64,000 nucleotides of DNA from Jutongia huaianensis (GTDB lineage: Bacteria > Bacillota > Clostridia > Lachnospirales > Lachnospiraceae), in contig NZ_JACRSX010000013.1 in assembly GCF_014384985.1 (NCBI RefSeq), forward strand, positions 31,232 through 95,231, given 5' to 3'. Under the pieces are notes generated by a model, which did not search any database, was not told the DNA's origin, and saw only the letters and a list, made by a program, of their open reading frames with translations. The translations under genes were made by a program, and so were the position numbers. Below are positions 16,502 through 26,103 of this stretch, one piece after another; position 1 is the first letter of the stretch, and the number at the start of each line of letters is the position of its first letter.

Positions 16502-17701
16502 ATGATACATAAAATTTTGACCTGGTGCGGAGGCTATGTGATCGTACGTCTGCCGGGAGATCAGGCAGAGCGTTTTATCAATATCTGCAGGACGAAGGGA
16601 ATCTTCTGGTGGAAGGTCCGGTGGCAGCGGCAGGGGCAGTATGTATATGGCTGTATGAAACGAACGGATTATTATAAGCTGCGCCCTGTGGTACAAAAGA
16701 CAGGAGTTTTCCCTGTGGTGAAGGAAAGGATTGGCGGCTACTTCTGGCTTCGGAGAGGAATTGCGAGAGCCAGCTTCTGGTGTGGAATTTTATCTATGCT
16801 GTGCATTTTGTTTTTGCTGGCAGGAAGGATCTGGGGCATTGAAGTGTCAGGACAGTCGTATCATACGAAGGACAGCATCCTGCGGTATCTGGAATCCGAA
16901 GATGTGTATGGAGGGATGGCAGGAAAGGATGTCGTGTGCAGTGAGATTGAAGCAAAGCTTCGAAAAAAGTATCAGGATATTGGATGGGCATCGGTGGAAA
17001 AGTCCGGAAGCAAGCTTTATGTGCGGCTGGATGAAGTGCTGCTGCAGAAAAAGAAGCATAAGAAGGTGCCGGCAAGTCTGGTGGCAGAAAATTCCGGAAC
17101 CGTGTTAAGTATTGTGACCAAGACCGGGACGGCAAAGGTCAGAGCCGGAGATCAGGTGAAAGAGGGACAGAAGCTGATCTCAGAAAAGGTAAAGATTGTG
17201 GGAGACAATGAGGAGGTGGTGGCCAAAAAGCATGTCCGGGCGGCCGGAACGGTGGTACTGCAGTCTGTTTATCATTATGAGGACAGTCTGAAAAAGCAGT
17301 ATCAGAAAAGAAAAATAACGGGGAAAAGCCGTACCATATACCAGATAAACATAAAAAATCATGATCTTTTTCTATATAATCCATTAAAAAGTTTGGAAAG
17401 TTACGAAAAATATGATATAATCCGTGAAGGTGGGCAAGTATGCCCTTTTCTGTCATGCCGTTTTCCTGTTTTTGTCTGGAAAAAGACATTTCGGGAGATA
17501 CAACAGGAAAAATCACGTTATTCCCAAGAAGAGGCGGCAAAGCTTCTTACCGGCCGGTTTGATTATTACCGGCAGCAGATGACAGAGAAGGGATGTTATG
17601 ACCTGGAGGGCGAACTGGTCATCCGGGAGCAGGGGGACTGCTTTGTGGGGGAGGCAGATATTGTCTATTCCAAAAAGCAGAAGAAATATCAGCAATTCTA
17701 G
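16502..17701 (+). CDS. yqfD: Sporulation protein YqfD (SpoIV-stage membrane protein)
   Basis: A 399-residue protein, the same length as the Bacillus YqfD. The N-terminus MIHKILTWCGGYVIVRLPGDQAERFINICR and one membrane helix (about 92-112, following LRRGIARASFWCG) match the family, and a large extracytoplasmic domain follows. YqfD is needed for efficient sporulation in Bacillus (sigma-E regulon). The frame is open upstream to 16403, but ATG 16502 has a GGAGGAGCGGGA ribosome binding site. Confidence 0.9.
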   Translation: MIHKILTWCGGYVIVRLPGDQAERFINICRTKGIFWWKVRWQRQGQYVYGCMKRTDYYKLRPVVQKTGVFPVVKERIGGYFWLRRGIARASFWCGILSMLCILFLLAGRIWGIEVSGQSYHTKDSILRYLESEDVYGGMAGKDVVCSEIEAKLRKKYQDIGWASVEKSGSKLYVRLDEVLLQKKKHKKVPASLVAENSGTVLSIVTKTGTAKVRAGDQVKEGQKLISEKVKIVGDNEEVVAKKHVRAAGTVVLQSVYHYEDSLKKQYQKRKITGKSRTIYQINIKNHDLFLYNPLKSLESYEKYDIIREGGQVCPFLSCRFPVFVWKKTFREIQQEKSRYSQEEAAKLLTGRFDYYRQQMTEKGCYDLEGELVIREQGDCFVGEADIVYSKKQKKYQQF

Positions 17702-17726
17702 CGTTAGTTTGGAGGAAATATATTAC

Positions 17727-18740
17727 ATGTCGATTATGGAGACAGTTATTGAGATACCTGCCGAGCATGAAAAAAACATATTTGGCAGTTTCGATGCGTA
17801 TATCAAAAAAATTGAACGGAATCTGAATGTTACGATGGTTGCCAGGGACGGTGGCTTGAAGCTGGTGGGAGAGGCGGCCAGCGTTAAGACGGCAGAGAGC
17901 ATATTGATGCAGCTTCTGGAATTGTCCCGCAGAGGCAATACCATCACGGAGCAGAATGTGGATTATGCGCTGGCACTTTCTATGGAGCACAGAGAATCGG
18001 AGCTGGTGGAGATCGACTCGGACATTGTATGCAGGACCATACAGGGAAAGCTGATCAAACCAAAGACGACCGGACAGAAGAAATATGTGGACCAGATTCG
18101 TAAAAAGATGATCGTTTTTGGCGTTGGGCCGGCAGGAACCGGAAAGACATATCTTGCCATGGCGATGGCGATTGAGGCGTTTAAACGGGATGAGGTCAGC
18201 CGGATCATTCTGACACGTCCTGCAATTGAGGCGGGGGAGAAACTGGGTTTTTTGCCGGGGGATCTCCAGAGCAAGGTGGATCCTTATCTGCGGCCATTAT
18301 ATGATGCGCTTCATCAGATCATGGGAGTGGACAGCTATCTGAGAAATGTCGAGAAAGGACTGATCGAGGTGGCACCTCTGGCGTATATGAGAGGCCGTAC
18401 TCTGGACAATTCCTTTATTATTCTGGATGAGGCACAAAATACCACGCCGGCGCAGATGAAGATGTTTCTTACACGAATCGGATTTGGTTCCAAGGTCGTT
18501 GTGACCGGAGATCAGACACAGAAGGATCTGCCGTCGGGAACCGCTTCGGGACTGGATCAGGCAATCAATGTACTGAAAAATGTAGATGATATCGGGTTTT
18601 CCTTTTTAGATAATAAGGACGTAGTTCGTCATCCGCTGGTACAGCAGATCGTCAGTGCATATGACGATTATGAAAAGAAACAGGCTCGCCGCGAGGCAAG
18701 AAAAAAGGAGCAGGGGGCACGTCATGGAAAGGATAAATGA
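17727..18740 (+). CDS. phoH: PhoH-like ATPase
   Basis: A 337-residue cytoplasmic P-loop ATPase of the PhoH/YbeZ family, associated with RNA metabolism through its partner YbeY. An N-terminal KH-like region (about 1-80) precedes the ATPase: Walker A GPAGTGKTYLA (about 133-143), the family block LTRPAIEAGEKLGFLPGD, Walker B ILDEAQNTTPAQ, and GDQTQKDLP. The basic C-terminus KKQARREARKKEQG is usual. GGAGGAAA at 17711 is the ribosome binding site. It overlaps the start of the next gene by 17 bp. Confidence 0.94.
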   Translation: MSIMETVIEIPAEHEKNIFGSFDAYIKKIERNLNVTMVARDGGLKLVGEAASVKTAESILMQLLELSRRGNTITEQNVDYALALSMEHRESELVEIDSDIVCRTIQGKLIKPKTTGQKKYVDQIRKKMIVFGVGPAGTGKTYLAMAMAIEAFKRDEVSRIILTRPAIEAGEKLGFLPGDLQSKVDPYLRPLYDALHQIMGVDSYLRNVEKGLIEVAPLAYMRGRTLDNSFIILDEAQNTTPAQMKMFLTRIGFGSKVVVTGDQTQKDLPSGTASGLDQAINVLKNVDDIGFSFLDNKDVVRHPLVQQIVSAYDDYEKKQARREARKKEQGARHGKDK

Positions 18741-19992
18741 AAAAAGACTGTTCTCGATCGTGATGTATCTGTCGCTGATACTGGGAGCATTGATATGTGC
18801 CGGTATAAATCGTATGACCATTGCCGGTATGCTGGTGCAGGTTTGTTATTCTCTGATCATTGGTGTGGTATTTATGACACTGCTTCATACAAGAGAGGAC
18901 ATGCTGTGGGCACAGATTCCGGAGAAGTTAGTTTATCTGTTTTCTTTTTCCGTTTCCCTGTGTCTGATCGGCGCCGCATCCCGCTACCACATTGGGCTGT
19001 TCTGGCTTCTGCCGCTGGCAGTTGTGGGATATCTTGAGTCGGTCGAGATCAAGGCAGTGACCTTTGGCGTTCTGATGTTGGATTATCTGTGCAATGCGGC
19101 ACTGGTCCATAAGGATATCAATCTGCTGGTGGGGTATTTTATCATGGCAGCAGCGATCGTAATGATCTTATCTATGCTGCGTGACAGAAAGGAAATGCCA
19201 TATGCAGGAGTGATTCTTGTGGCATTGTGTATTGCCCTGTTTGTAATCCGCTGTGGATTTCAGAGCAGTGAGATATTCCGGCAGAGATATTTCCTGATCC
19301 TGGAGATTTCCAGTCTGGTATTTGTGGCGGTCTTCAGTGGTATTTTGCAGATTGTCTGCGGGACAGCCGGAGCTGACAGTGCGTCAGATGTGCCGGAGAT
19401 GTCACCTGACGTGGAAGCCGGTATCGGTCCGGAGCCGGAGGAAAATCAAAGACAGGAGCCGGAAGCTTCTGTGGAATCGTTTGATATGATGGCATATCTG
19501 CAGGATGATTATCCGTTAATCCTTCAGTTGAAGGAGGAGGATACTCTTTATCAGCATTCTTATGAGATCAGCCGGTTATCCGGGCTGGCGGCCAGAGAGC
19601 TGGGCTGCAATGAGGCACTGGCAGCTGTGGGAGGAATGTTCCACGAGGCAGGAAGAATGCTTTCCCCGGACAATTATATGGAGGGCAATGCTGTTCTGGC
19701 AGAACAATACGGCTTTCCGGAGGATCTTGCAGCAGTGATCCGCCAGCATAATACCGGCAGCGAGATACCGAAAAGTCCGGAGGCGGCCGTTGTGATGCTG
19801 AGCGATTGTATTGTTTCCACTAGTGAATATCTTCGCAAAAACGGCAAAAGAGGTGCGATTTCCGATGACCAGCTTGTGATGAGTATATTTACAAATCGTA
19901 TCAATAAGGGCGGTTTGGATGAAGCTGGACTGACCGATGCACAGTTAGATACATTAAAAGCATTTTATGTAGCACATGCATTTGAGATATAA
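18724..19992 (+). CDS. Membrane protein with degenerate HD domain, in the usual pgpH position
   Basis: A 422-residue protein with about seven or eight hydrophobic segments (residues 8-215) and a cytoplasmic C-terminal domain (about 255-422) that resembles an HD phosphohydrolase. The position between phoH and ybeY is where many Firmicutes carry pgpH, a c-di-AMP phosphodiesterase. Here the extracellular 7TMR-HDED domain is absent. The metal-binding HD pair reads HE (MFHEAGRM instead of YHDIGK), and about 30 residues after it are shortened, removing a further metal ligand. The first His (YQHSYE), the later QH (IRQHNT) and LSD are kept. It is therefore probably catalytically dead or altered. Start ATG 18724 is inside phoH and has GGAGCAGGGGG upstream. 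Confidence 0.72.
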   Translation: MERINEKRLFSIVMYLSLILGALICAGINRMTIAGMLVQVCYSLIIGVVFMTLLHTREDMLWAQIPEKLVYLFSFSVSLCLIGAASRYHIGLFWLLPLAVVGYLESVEIKAVTFGVLMLDYLCNAALVHKDINLLVGYFIMAAAIVMILSMLRDRKEMPYAGVILVALCIALFVIRCGFQSSEIFRQRYFLILEISSLVFVAVFSGILQIVCGTAGADSASDVPEMSPDVEAGIGPEPEENQRQEPEASVESFDMMAYLQDDYPLILQLKEEDTLYQHSYEISRLSGLAARELGCNEALAAVGGMFHEAGRMLSPDNYMEGNAVLAEQYGFPEDLAAVIRQHNTGSEIPKSPEAAVVMLSDCIVSTSEYLRKNGKRGAISDDQLVMSIFTNRINKGGLDEAGLTDAQLDTLKAFYVAHAFEI

Positions 19993-20011
19993 GGGAGGAT
20001 TATCATTTACC

Positions 20012-20518
20012 ATGACAATTTGTTTTGAAAATGAAACAGATCAGAAACTGGATTTTGATTACGAAACGATCTTGGAAAAAGTCATTTGCCAGGCAGCGGA
20101 TCAGGAAAAATGTCCCTATGAATTTGAGGTAAATGTAACGTTTACCGACAATGATTCCATCCGTGAAATTAACAGGGAGTTCCGGGAACTGGATGTCCCC
20201 ACGGATGTCCTTTCTTTTCCGATGGTAGATTATCCGGCACCTGCGGATTTTTCTGTGCTGGAGGATGAGGATAATGCAGCAGAGTATTTTCATCCGGAGA
20301 CGGGAGAGCTCATACTGGGGGATATTGTAATCTCTGTGGAGCGCGCCAAAATGCAGGCGGAAGAATACGGTCATTCCCTGAAACGGGAGATTTGTTTTCT
20401 GACGGCGCACAGTATGCTTCATCTGTTTGGTTATGATCATATGGAGGACGAGGAACGGATTGAGATGGAACGGCGTCAGGAGCAGATTCTGCAGGATCTG
20501 GGTATTATACGGGAATAA
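20012..20518 (+). CDS. ybeY: Endoribonuclease YbeY (16S rRNA maturation)
   Basis: A 168-residue metal-dependent RNase acting in 16S rRNA 3' end processing and ribosome quality control. The zinc-binding signature HSMLHLFGYDH (His at about 130, 134 and 140) is intact, preceded by LGDIVIS and by DVPTDVLSFP, both family blocks. AAGGGAGGAT lies upstream of the ATG at 20012. It follows the degenerate HD gene by 19 bp. Confidence 0.94.
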   Translation: MTICFENETDQKLDFDYETILEKVICQAADQEKCPYEFEVNVTFTDNDSIREINREFRELDVPTDVLSFPMVDYPAPADFSVLEDEDNAAEYFHPETGELILGDIVISVERAKMQAEEYGHSLKREICFLTAHSMLHLFGYDHMEDEERIEMERRQEQILQDLGIIRE

Positions 20519-20576
20519 ATTATAAGATACAGGAAATATAAGCCTGCGGTTTCTGTCATGCAGGCGTGGGAAAGGC

Positions 20577-22253
20577 ATGGGTAACAGAATGGAAACAACA
20601 AACAAGAAATTAACTGCTGCCAGCGGTTTTTTGAAGCAGGGAAGTATTTTGGCGGTGGCATCGATCCTGGTACGGATGATCGGTCTTTTGTACCGGATAC
20701 CGATGGCCAATATTATTGGCTCCGAGGGAAACGGAATCTATTCTTCTGCTTACGAGATATACAATATATTGCTGATCATTTCATCCTATGGTATGCCGAT
20801 GGCGGTATCCAAGATGGTATCGGCCAAATGTGTTGAAAAACGGTATAAAGAGGCATATCATATTTTCCGGTGTTCTATGATCTTTTCCATCTGTACCGGT
20901 GGTGCGGCAGCATTATTTGTCTTTTTTGGAGCAGACTGGCTGGAAAAAAATTTCTTTAAGAGCTTTTACGGAATTTCCATTCCACTGCGTATTCTGGCAC
21001 CAACCATTTTTGTGGTAGCAATTATGGGAACGCTGCGAGGTCTTTTCCAGGGTAGAAAAACTATGATGCCGACGGCAATTTCCCAGATTTTCGAACAGAT
21101 CGTCAATGCGATTGTGAGTGTATCTGCAGCATTTTTTATGATGCGTGCCCACAGTGCATCGGCAAAGTTCTCTGCGTGGGGAGCTGCCGGCGGTACTCTT
21201 GGTACCAGTATGGGTGCGTTGATGGCATTGATCTTTCTGGTGTTGATCTATCTGCTGTATCGGCCGGTGATGAAGAAGCAGCAGAGAAAGGATCGTGTCT
21301 CCGAGGAGATGTCTCTGGGAGAGACTTATAAGCTGATCCTGTGGACGGCAATTCCTATCATTCTGAGCCAGACAGTATATCAGCTCAGTGGTATTATTGA
21401 TGTATCACTGATCAACTGGGTATTGCTGGGCAAGGGCATCAGCGGTACGCAGATCAGTACCTGGCAGGGCATTTACAGTACACAATATCGTACACTGGTG
21501 AGTGTGCCGATCGCTGTCTCTACGGCAATCGCATCCTCTATGGTGCCGAGTCTTGTGGCATCTTATATTGGAAAAGATAAGCATGCGGTACACCGCAAGG
21601 TAAATCTGGCAGTCAAGTTTAATATGATCATTGCATTTCCATCTGCCGTGGGAATGGCAGTGCTGGCAGTGCCGATCATTCATTCCATTTATCCTTCCAT
21701 GGAGTATCGGACGGGCTCCATGATGATGATGATTGGTTCAAGCTGTATTATATTTTATGCGTTATCTACCGTGACAAGCGGCGTGCTGCAGAGTATTGAC
21801 CAGATGCGTCTGCCGGTGATCCATTCATTGATCTCTCTGATCGTGCATATTGTACTGGTGTGGGGATTGATGCGTTTCACAGGACTTGGAGTATATGCTC
21901 TGGTGATCGGTAATGTCACATATCCATTGCTTGTTTGTGTATTGAACGGATATTCCGTCAGTGCGCATCTGGGCTTTAAGCAGGAGATCACCAAATGCTT
22001 CTGTGTACCGTTTTTGTCCTCTGTGATCATGGGCATTGTGACATTTGTCGTGTTCCGGTTGTTCCATGTATTGACAAAGAGCAATGTAATTTCTCTGTTG
22101 CCGGCTCTTGTGGCAGCGGTATGCGTATATTTTGTTCTTGTCCTGAAATTGAAGGGACTGAACAGAGAGGAATTATATGAATTTCCGTTTGGAAGGAAAA
22201 TGTCGATTGTGGCAGATAAGCTTCATCTGCTGGAAGAGGAATTTGAAGCGTAA
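20577..22253 (+). CDS. SpoVB/MurJ-like polysaccharide flippase (MATE fold)
   Basis: A 558-residue integral membrane protein with about 14 membrane helices. The N-terminal signature SILVRMIGLLYRIPMANIIG followed by GIYSSAYEIYNILLIISSYG is typical of the SpoVB/YtgP/YkvU group of the polysaccharide-flippase superfamily, which moves lipid-linked precursors such as lipid II or teichoic acid and spore cortex units across the membrane. Which lipid-linked substrate is carried cannot be said. The ATG at 20577 follows GGGAAAGG; an internal ATG at 20589 is the alternative. Confidence 0.88.
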   Translation: MGNRMETTNKKLTAASGFLKQGSILAVASILVRMIGLLYRIPMANIIGSEGNGIYSSAYEIYNILLIISSYGMPMAVSKMVSAKCVEKRYKEAYHIFRCSMIFSICTGGAAALFVFFGADWLEKNFFKSFYGISIPLRILAPTIFVVAIMGTLRGLFQGRKTMMPTAISQIFEQIVNAIVSVSAAFFMMRAHSASAKFSAWGAAGGTLGTSMGALMALIFLVLIYLLYRPVMKKQQRKDRVSEEMSLGETYKLILWTAIPIILSQTVYQLSGIIDVSLINWVLLGKGISGTQISTWQGIYSTQYRTLVSVPIAVSTAIASSMVPSLVASYIGKDKHAVHRKVNLAVKFNMIIAFPSAVGMAVLAVPIIHSIYPSMEYRTGSMMMMIGSSCIIFYALSTVTSGVLQSIDQMRLPVIHSLISLIVHIVLVWGLMRFTGLGVYALVIGNVTYPLLVCVLNGYSVSAHLGFKQEITKCFCVPFLSSVIMGIVTFVVFRLFHVLTKSNVISLLPALVAAVCVYFVLVLKLKGLNREELYEFPFGRKMSIVADKLHLLEEEFEA

Positions 22254-22305
22254 TAAATAAAGTATCCGCAAAAGTCATTTGTTGAATAGAAAAGAGGTTT
22301 CGTGC

Positions 22306-25300
22306 ATGCAAAGAATCACACGGGAGGCAATCCGCCGTATGGCGTCCTCGGAGACGGTATATTATCGGGGAATGCGTTATTATGCAGCTCACGCTGTCAG
22401 CGATGTGACATGGAATGAAAACGCCGGTCAGTATCGCAGTGTGGTACATGGGGGTAACCAGTATGTGGTCACGATACAGGTTTCCGAAGAGGGAGAATGG
22501 CTTTATACCTGTAACTGCCCTTCTCATGTAAAGCAGAAGGGAGCCTGCAAGCATGTGGTGGCAACGTTGCTGTTTATTGCTGATTACCAGCAGAGGGAAA
22601 ATGTGCGGGAGAACCTTGACAAAAAGGATAAGACAGCATACCAGATCATTGAATATTTTCAGAAAAGGGAATTTCGCCGTCTGAGTCCTACTTATTATCA
22701 TCTGGGACTGCGGATCACGATACCGTCACTGCTCAAAAAGCAGAATGCCAAGGCATATCTCAGCCTGTATGCGGGTTCTGAAAAAATGTATAAGGTAACC
22801 AATACCAAAAAGTTTATTGCAGATTATTATGAGGAAAGGGATATCCGTCTGGGAAAGCAGTTTTATTTTATTCCCGGAGAATGTGCTTTTGATGAGGCGT
22901 CCGCCAGTGTGATGTCATATCTTACGGAGATTTACGAGATTCAGGAGACATTGGGAAAGACCTATTATTCTAATCTGTTTAGTCGTCAGGAGATGGTTCT
23001 GTCTCAGAATATGCTGGTTAAGCTGCTGCATCTGGCAAAGGGACTGGACTGCCAGCTTAATCTGTTTGGAAAAGAAATGGGAACGGCACAGATTGTTGAA
23101 GGCCGGCCGGAGCTTTCTCTTGATATGCAGATGGAAGGGGACGAACTGAGGCTTGCCCAGGAGGGTGGGGAGCCTTTGCATGCGTTGTCACAGGACGGTT
23201 CTATTTTATATTATAAAAACGATATTTATCTGCCGGAGAGGGACTATATCTGTAACCTGCTTCCGTTTTATTCCAGTCTGTTTCAGTCTCAGGAACGGCA
23301 GATTGAATTTCGCGGAGAAAATAAAAAGCGTTTTATTGAGAAGGTGCTGCCGGTCATTAAAAAGTCTATGCAGGTGCAGGTGCCGGAGGAGGTTCGGGAA
23401 AGTTATATCGTGGAGGCGTTACAGCCGGAGCTTTATCTGGATGTCAGTCAGATGCGTAAGAAATATTATGTTTCTGCCAGACTGGAGTTTTGCTATGGCA
23501 GGTACCGTGTGAATCCTCTGCGGGAGGAGTTCCCGGAGGGAGATATTATACTGGTCCGGGACAAGGAAGAGGAGGAGCGGCTGCTCAGCATTCTCTATGG
23601 CCTGAACTTTCAGGTGCAGGGGGATACGTTTCTGCTGAAAAATGAGAATGATATTTTTGAACTGATGACGGACCGGATCACAGAGCTGACGGATCATTTT
23701 AAGGTGTTTTATTCCAAGGAGTATAAGAGCCATGGCATCCGTAAAATGGGAACTATGTCCGCTAATATACGATTAGATACGGATATTAATCTGCTGGAAA
23801 TTGATCTGGGTTATGCACAGATACCGAGAGAGGAGCTGGAGGCCTTTTTCCGTTCGGTGCAGCTTAAACGGAAATATTTCCGTTTAAAGGATGGTTCCTT
23901 TATTGATCTGACCAGAGGGGATTCCCAGCTTCATTCTCTTCGCTGGATGTTGGAGAATGATCAGGAATTCCATGGAAGTAAAATGACATTTCATAAGAGT
24001 ACCGCTATGTTTTTGGAACGGATGCTGCCGAGGGGAAGCCGGCTGCAGAGGCAGGAGTCTTATGAGATGCTGCTACAGGATCTCAAGCATCCGGAACAGA
24101 TGAAATGGGAGATCCCGGATATTGTTACGGCGTCCCTAAGACCTTATCAGGTGGTTGGCTTCCAGTGGCTCAAAACATTGGCTCATTATGGAATGGGTGG
24201 TATTCTGGCGGATGATATGGGTCTTGGAAAAACCTTACAGGCGATCGTTTATATCTGTTCCTTTCCGGGACAGAAGACATTGATCGTGTGTCCTACCTCT
24301 CTGGCCTACAACTGGCAGGATGAGTTTCAGAAGTTTGCACCGTCGATCCGGACCTGTATCGTACAGGGAACACCGGAGGAGCGGGAGGCACTGATCTCCG
24401 GGCAGGATGGGGAGTATGATGTGTGGATCACCACATATCCCCTGATTCGGAAGGACACGGAAAGCTACCAGAAACAGAAATATGACCACATATTTCTGGA
24501 TGAAGCACAGTTTATCAAAAACCCATCCTCTTTGGGGGCGAAGGCAGTCAAGAGTATTCCGGCAGATCACCGGTTTGCCCTGACAGGTACGCCGATTGAA
24601 AATGCCCTGTCAGAGCTGTGGTCGATCTTTGACTTTATCATGCCGGGATTTTTTATGAAATATTCCCGTTTTGCGGACGCATATGAGAAGCCGATCTTAA
24701 AGGAGCATGACCAGAATAAAATGAAAGAGCTGCGGACAAGGATACAGCCTTTTGTTCTGCGGCGGATGAAAAAGGAAGTGCTGAAAGAGCTTCCGGATAA
24801 GATTGAGACAAAACGTATGGCGGAGATGACAGCCAAGCAAAAAAAGATTTATCTGTCTTATTTGTCCCGGATTCAGGAGGAGATGAGGGGAGCGGAAGGC
24901 CTGGAGGCGGCCGGCGGCCGTATGCAGGTGCTGGCGGCACTTACCAGACTGCGCCAGATCTGCTGCCATCCGGGAACCTTTATCGAGAATTATCATGGTG
25001 GCAGTGGCAAGCTGGATCTTTTGATGGAGCAGCTGCCGGGGATTCTGGATGGAGGACACAGTGTGATCATTTTTTCGCAGTTTACCTCTATGCTTAATAT
25101 TATTGCCGGAGAACTGGAGGCGCAGGGGATTGATTATCATTATCTGGCAGGCGCTACGAAGCCGGAGCAGCGCAAGGAATATGTAAAAAGCTTCAATCAG
25201 GGAAGGGTAAAGGTATTTCTGATCTCTTTAAAGGCAGGAGGAACCGGACTGAATCTGACCGGGGCGGATACTGTGATCCACTTTGATCCATGGTGGAATC

Positions 25301-25518
25301 CGGCTGTGGAGGAGCAGGCGACGGACCGTGCTTACCGTATTGGCCAGAAAAAGAAAGTGCAGGTGATCAAGCTGATCATGAAAGATTCCATCGAGGAAAA
25401 GATCGATGCACTTCAGACCCGCAAAAAGCTTTTGTCTGAGAATGTGATCGAAGCCGGTGAGGTCTTTGTAAATCAGTTGTCTATGGAAGAGCTGGTGGAG
25501 CTGTTTCAGGCGGAATAA
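22306..25518 (+). CDS. SWIM zinc-finger SNF2-family helicase
   Basis: A 1070-residue double-stranded DNA translocase (Snf2/RapA-like superfamily 2). An N-terminal SWIM zinc finger, CNCPSHVKQKGACKH (about 70-84), is followed by a bacterial SNF2 N-terminal region (about 100-600). The ATPase follows with Walker A DDMGLGKT (about 636-643), DEAQ (about 730), the TGTPIENALSELWS block, and C-terminal helicase motifs FSQFTSM, GGTGLNLTGAD and DRAYRIGQKKKVQV. Such proteins occur as single-copy chromosomal genes across Firmicutes; some relatives occur in defence islands, but the neighbours here are housekeeping genes. ATG 22306 has AAAGAGG at 8-nt spacing. Confidence 0.92.
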   Translation: MQRITREAIRRMASSETVYYRGMRYYAAHAVSDVTWNENAGQYRSVVHGGNQYVVTIQVSEEGEWLYTCNCPSHVKQKGACKHVVATLLFIADYQQRENVRENLDKKDKTAYQIIEYFQKREFRRLSPTYYHLGLRITIPSLLKKQNAKAYLSLYAGSEKMYKVTNTKKFIADYYEERDIRLGKQFYFIPGECAFDEASASVMSYLTEIYEIQETLGKTYYSNLFSRQEMVLSQNMLVKLLHLAKGLDCQLNLFGKEMGTAQIVEGRPELSLDMQMEGDELRLAQEGGEPLHALSQDGSILYYKNDIYLPERDYICNLLPFYSSLFQSQERQIEFRGENKKRFIEKVLPVIKKSMQVQVPEEVRESYIVEALQPELYLDVSQMRKKYYVSARLEFCYGRYRVNPLREEFPEGDIILVRDKEEEERLLSILYGLNFQVQGDTFLLKNENDIFELMTDRITELTDHFKVFYSKEYKSHGIRKMGTMSANIRLDTDINLLEIDLGYAQIPREELEAFFRSVQLKRKYFRLKDGSFIDLTRGDSQLHSLRWMLENDQEFHGSKMTFHKSTAMFLERMLPRGSRLQRQESYEMLLQDLKHPEQMKWEIPDIVTASLRPYQVVGFQWLKTLAHYGMGGILADDMGLGKTLQAIVYICSFPGQKTLIVCPTSLAYNWQDEFQKFAPSIRTCIVQGTPEEREALISGQDGEYDVWITTYPLIRKDTESYQKQKYDHIFLDEAQFIKNPSSLGAKAVKSIPADHRFALTGTPIENALSELWSIFDFIMPGFFMKYSRFADAYEKPILKEHDQNKMKELRTRIQPFVLRRMKKEVLKELPDKIETKRMAEMTAKQKKIYLSYLSRIQEEMRGAEGLEAAGGRMQVLAALTRLRQICCHPGTFIENYHGGSGKLDLLMEQLPGILDGGHSVIIFSQFTSMLNIIAGELEAQGIDYHYLAGATKPEQRKEYVKSFNQGRVKVFLISLKAGGTGLNLTGADTVIHFDPWWNPAVEEQATDRAYRIGQKKKVQVIKLIMKDSIEEKIDALQTRKKLLSENVIEAGEVFVNQLSMEELVELFQAE

Positions 25519-25548
25519 GAAAGTTACCAATTTTTTTGAATTTAGGGC

Positions 25549-25577
25549 TTGTATTGGCGGGGTTCTTATGATATGAT
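25549..25577 (+). promoter_or_regulatory. rplS promoter
   Basis: TTGTAT (25549-25554), 17-bp spacer, TATGAT (25572-25577), giving a leader of about 80 nt before rplS. Confidence 0.7.
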
Positions 25578-25666
25578 AGTGTGGTTGTGAGTAGAGATAT
25601 TCCTCTGTTACGGTTGCAGAAAGCACATAAGTATTAAGAATGTCGAAAATATAAGGAGGTCACATC

Positions 25667-26011
25667 ATGAACGATATTATTAAGGCAATTGAAGATGCAC
25701 AGTTAAAAGAAGTTGCAGATTTCCGTGTTGGAGATACTGTAAAGGTTTATGCAAAGGTTATCGAGGGTAGCCGTGAGCGTATCCAGGTGTATGAGGGAAC
25801 CGTACTGAAGAGACAGAACGGTGGCGCAAGAGAGACATTCACAGTTAGAAAGTTCTCTAACGGCGTTGGTGTTGAGAAGACCTGGCCGCTTCATTCTCCG
25901 ATCATTGATAAGATTGAGGTTGTACGTAAAGGTAAAGCTAGACGTGCGAAACTGTTCTATCTTCGTGACAGAGTAGGTAAAGCTGCAAAGGTGAAAGAGC
26001 TGGTTAAATAA
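25667..26011 (+). CDS. rplS: 50S ribosomal protein L19
   Basis: A 114-residue ribosomal protein at the 30S-50S interface. The characteristic opening [19 protein letters not shown], the block [17 protein letters not shown], and the C-terminal [20 protein letters not shown] are all present at normal length. AAGGAGGTCAC is a strong ribosome binding site. Its usual neighbours (rimM, trmD) are not here, so it stands alone between its own promoter and terminator. Confidence 0.97.
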   Translation: MNDIIKAIEDAQLKEVADFRVGDTVKVYAKVIEGSRERIQVYEGTVLKRQNGGARETFTVRKFSNGVGVEKTWPLHSPIIDKIEVVRKGKARRAKLFYLRDRVGKAAKVKELVK

Positions 26012-26040
26012 TTATCATTATTTCAGTAAGTTTGCAGTAG

Positions 26041-26076
26041 AAAGGAGTTTCCAAAGGATGGAGGCTCCTTTTTTCT
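26041..26076 (+). terminator. rplS terminator
   Basis: Twelve-base-pair stem AAAGGAGTTTCC / GGAGGCTCCTTT (two wobbles), loop AAAGGAT, followed by a T-run. Confidence 0.85.
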
Positions 26077-26103
26077 TTTAGAAATATAGAAATGGGGATT
26101 CAT

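Noticed and set aside
16802..17135. Minus-strand frames in yqfD
   Set aside because: Mirror frames of yqfD without start signals.
25578..25666. L19 leader autoregulatory RNA
   Set aside because: A leader of about 80 nt exists, but I cannot see the paired elements of the Bacillus L19 leader with any confidence.
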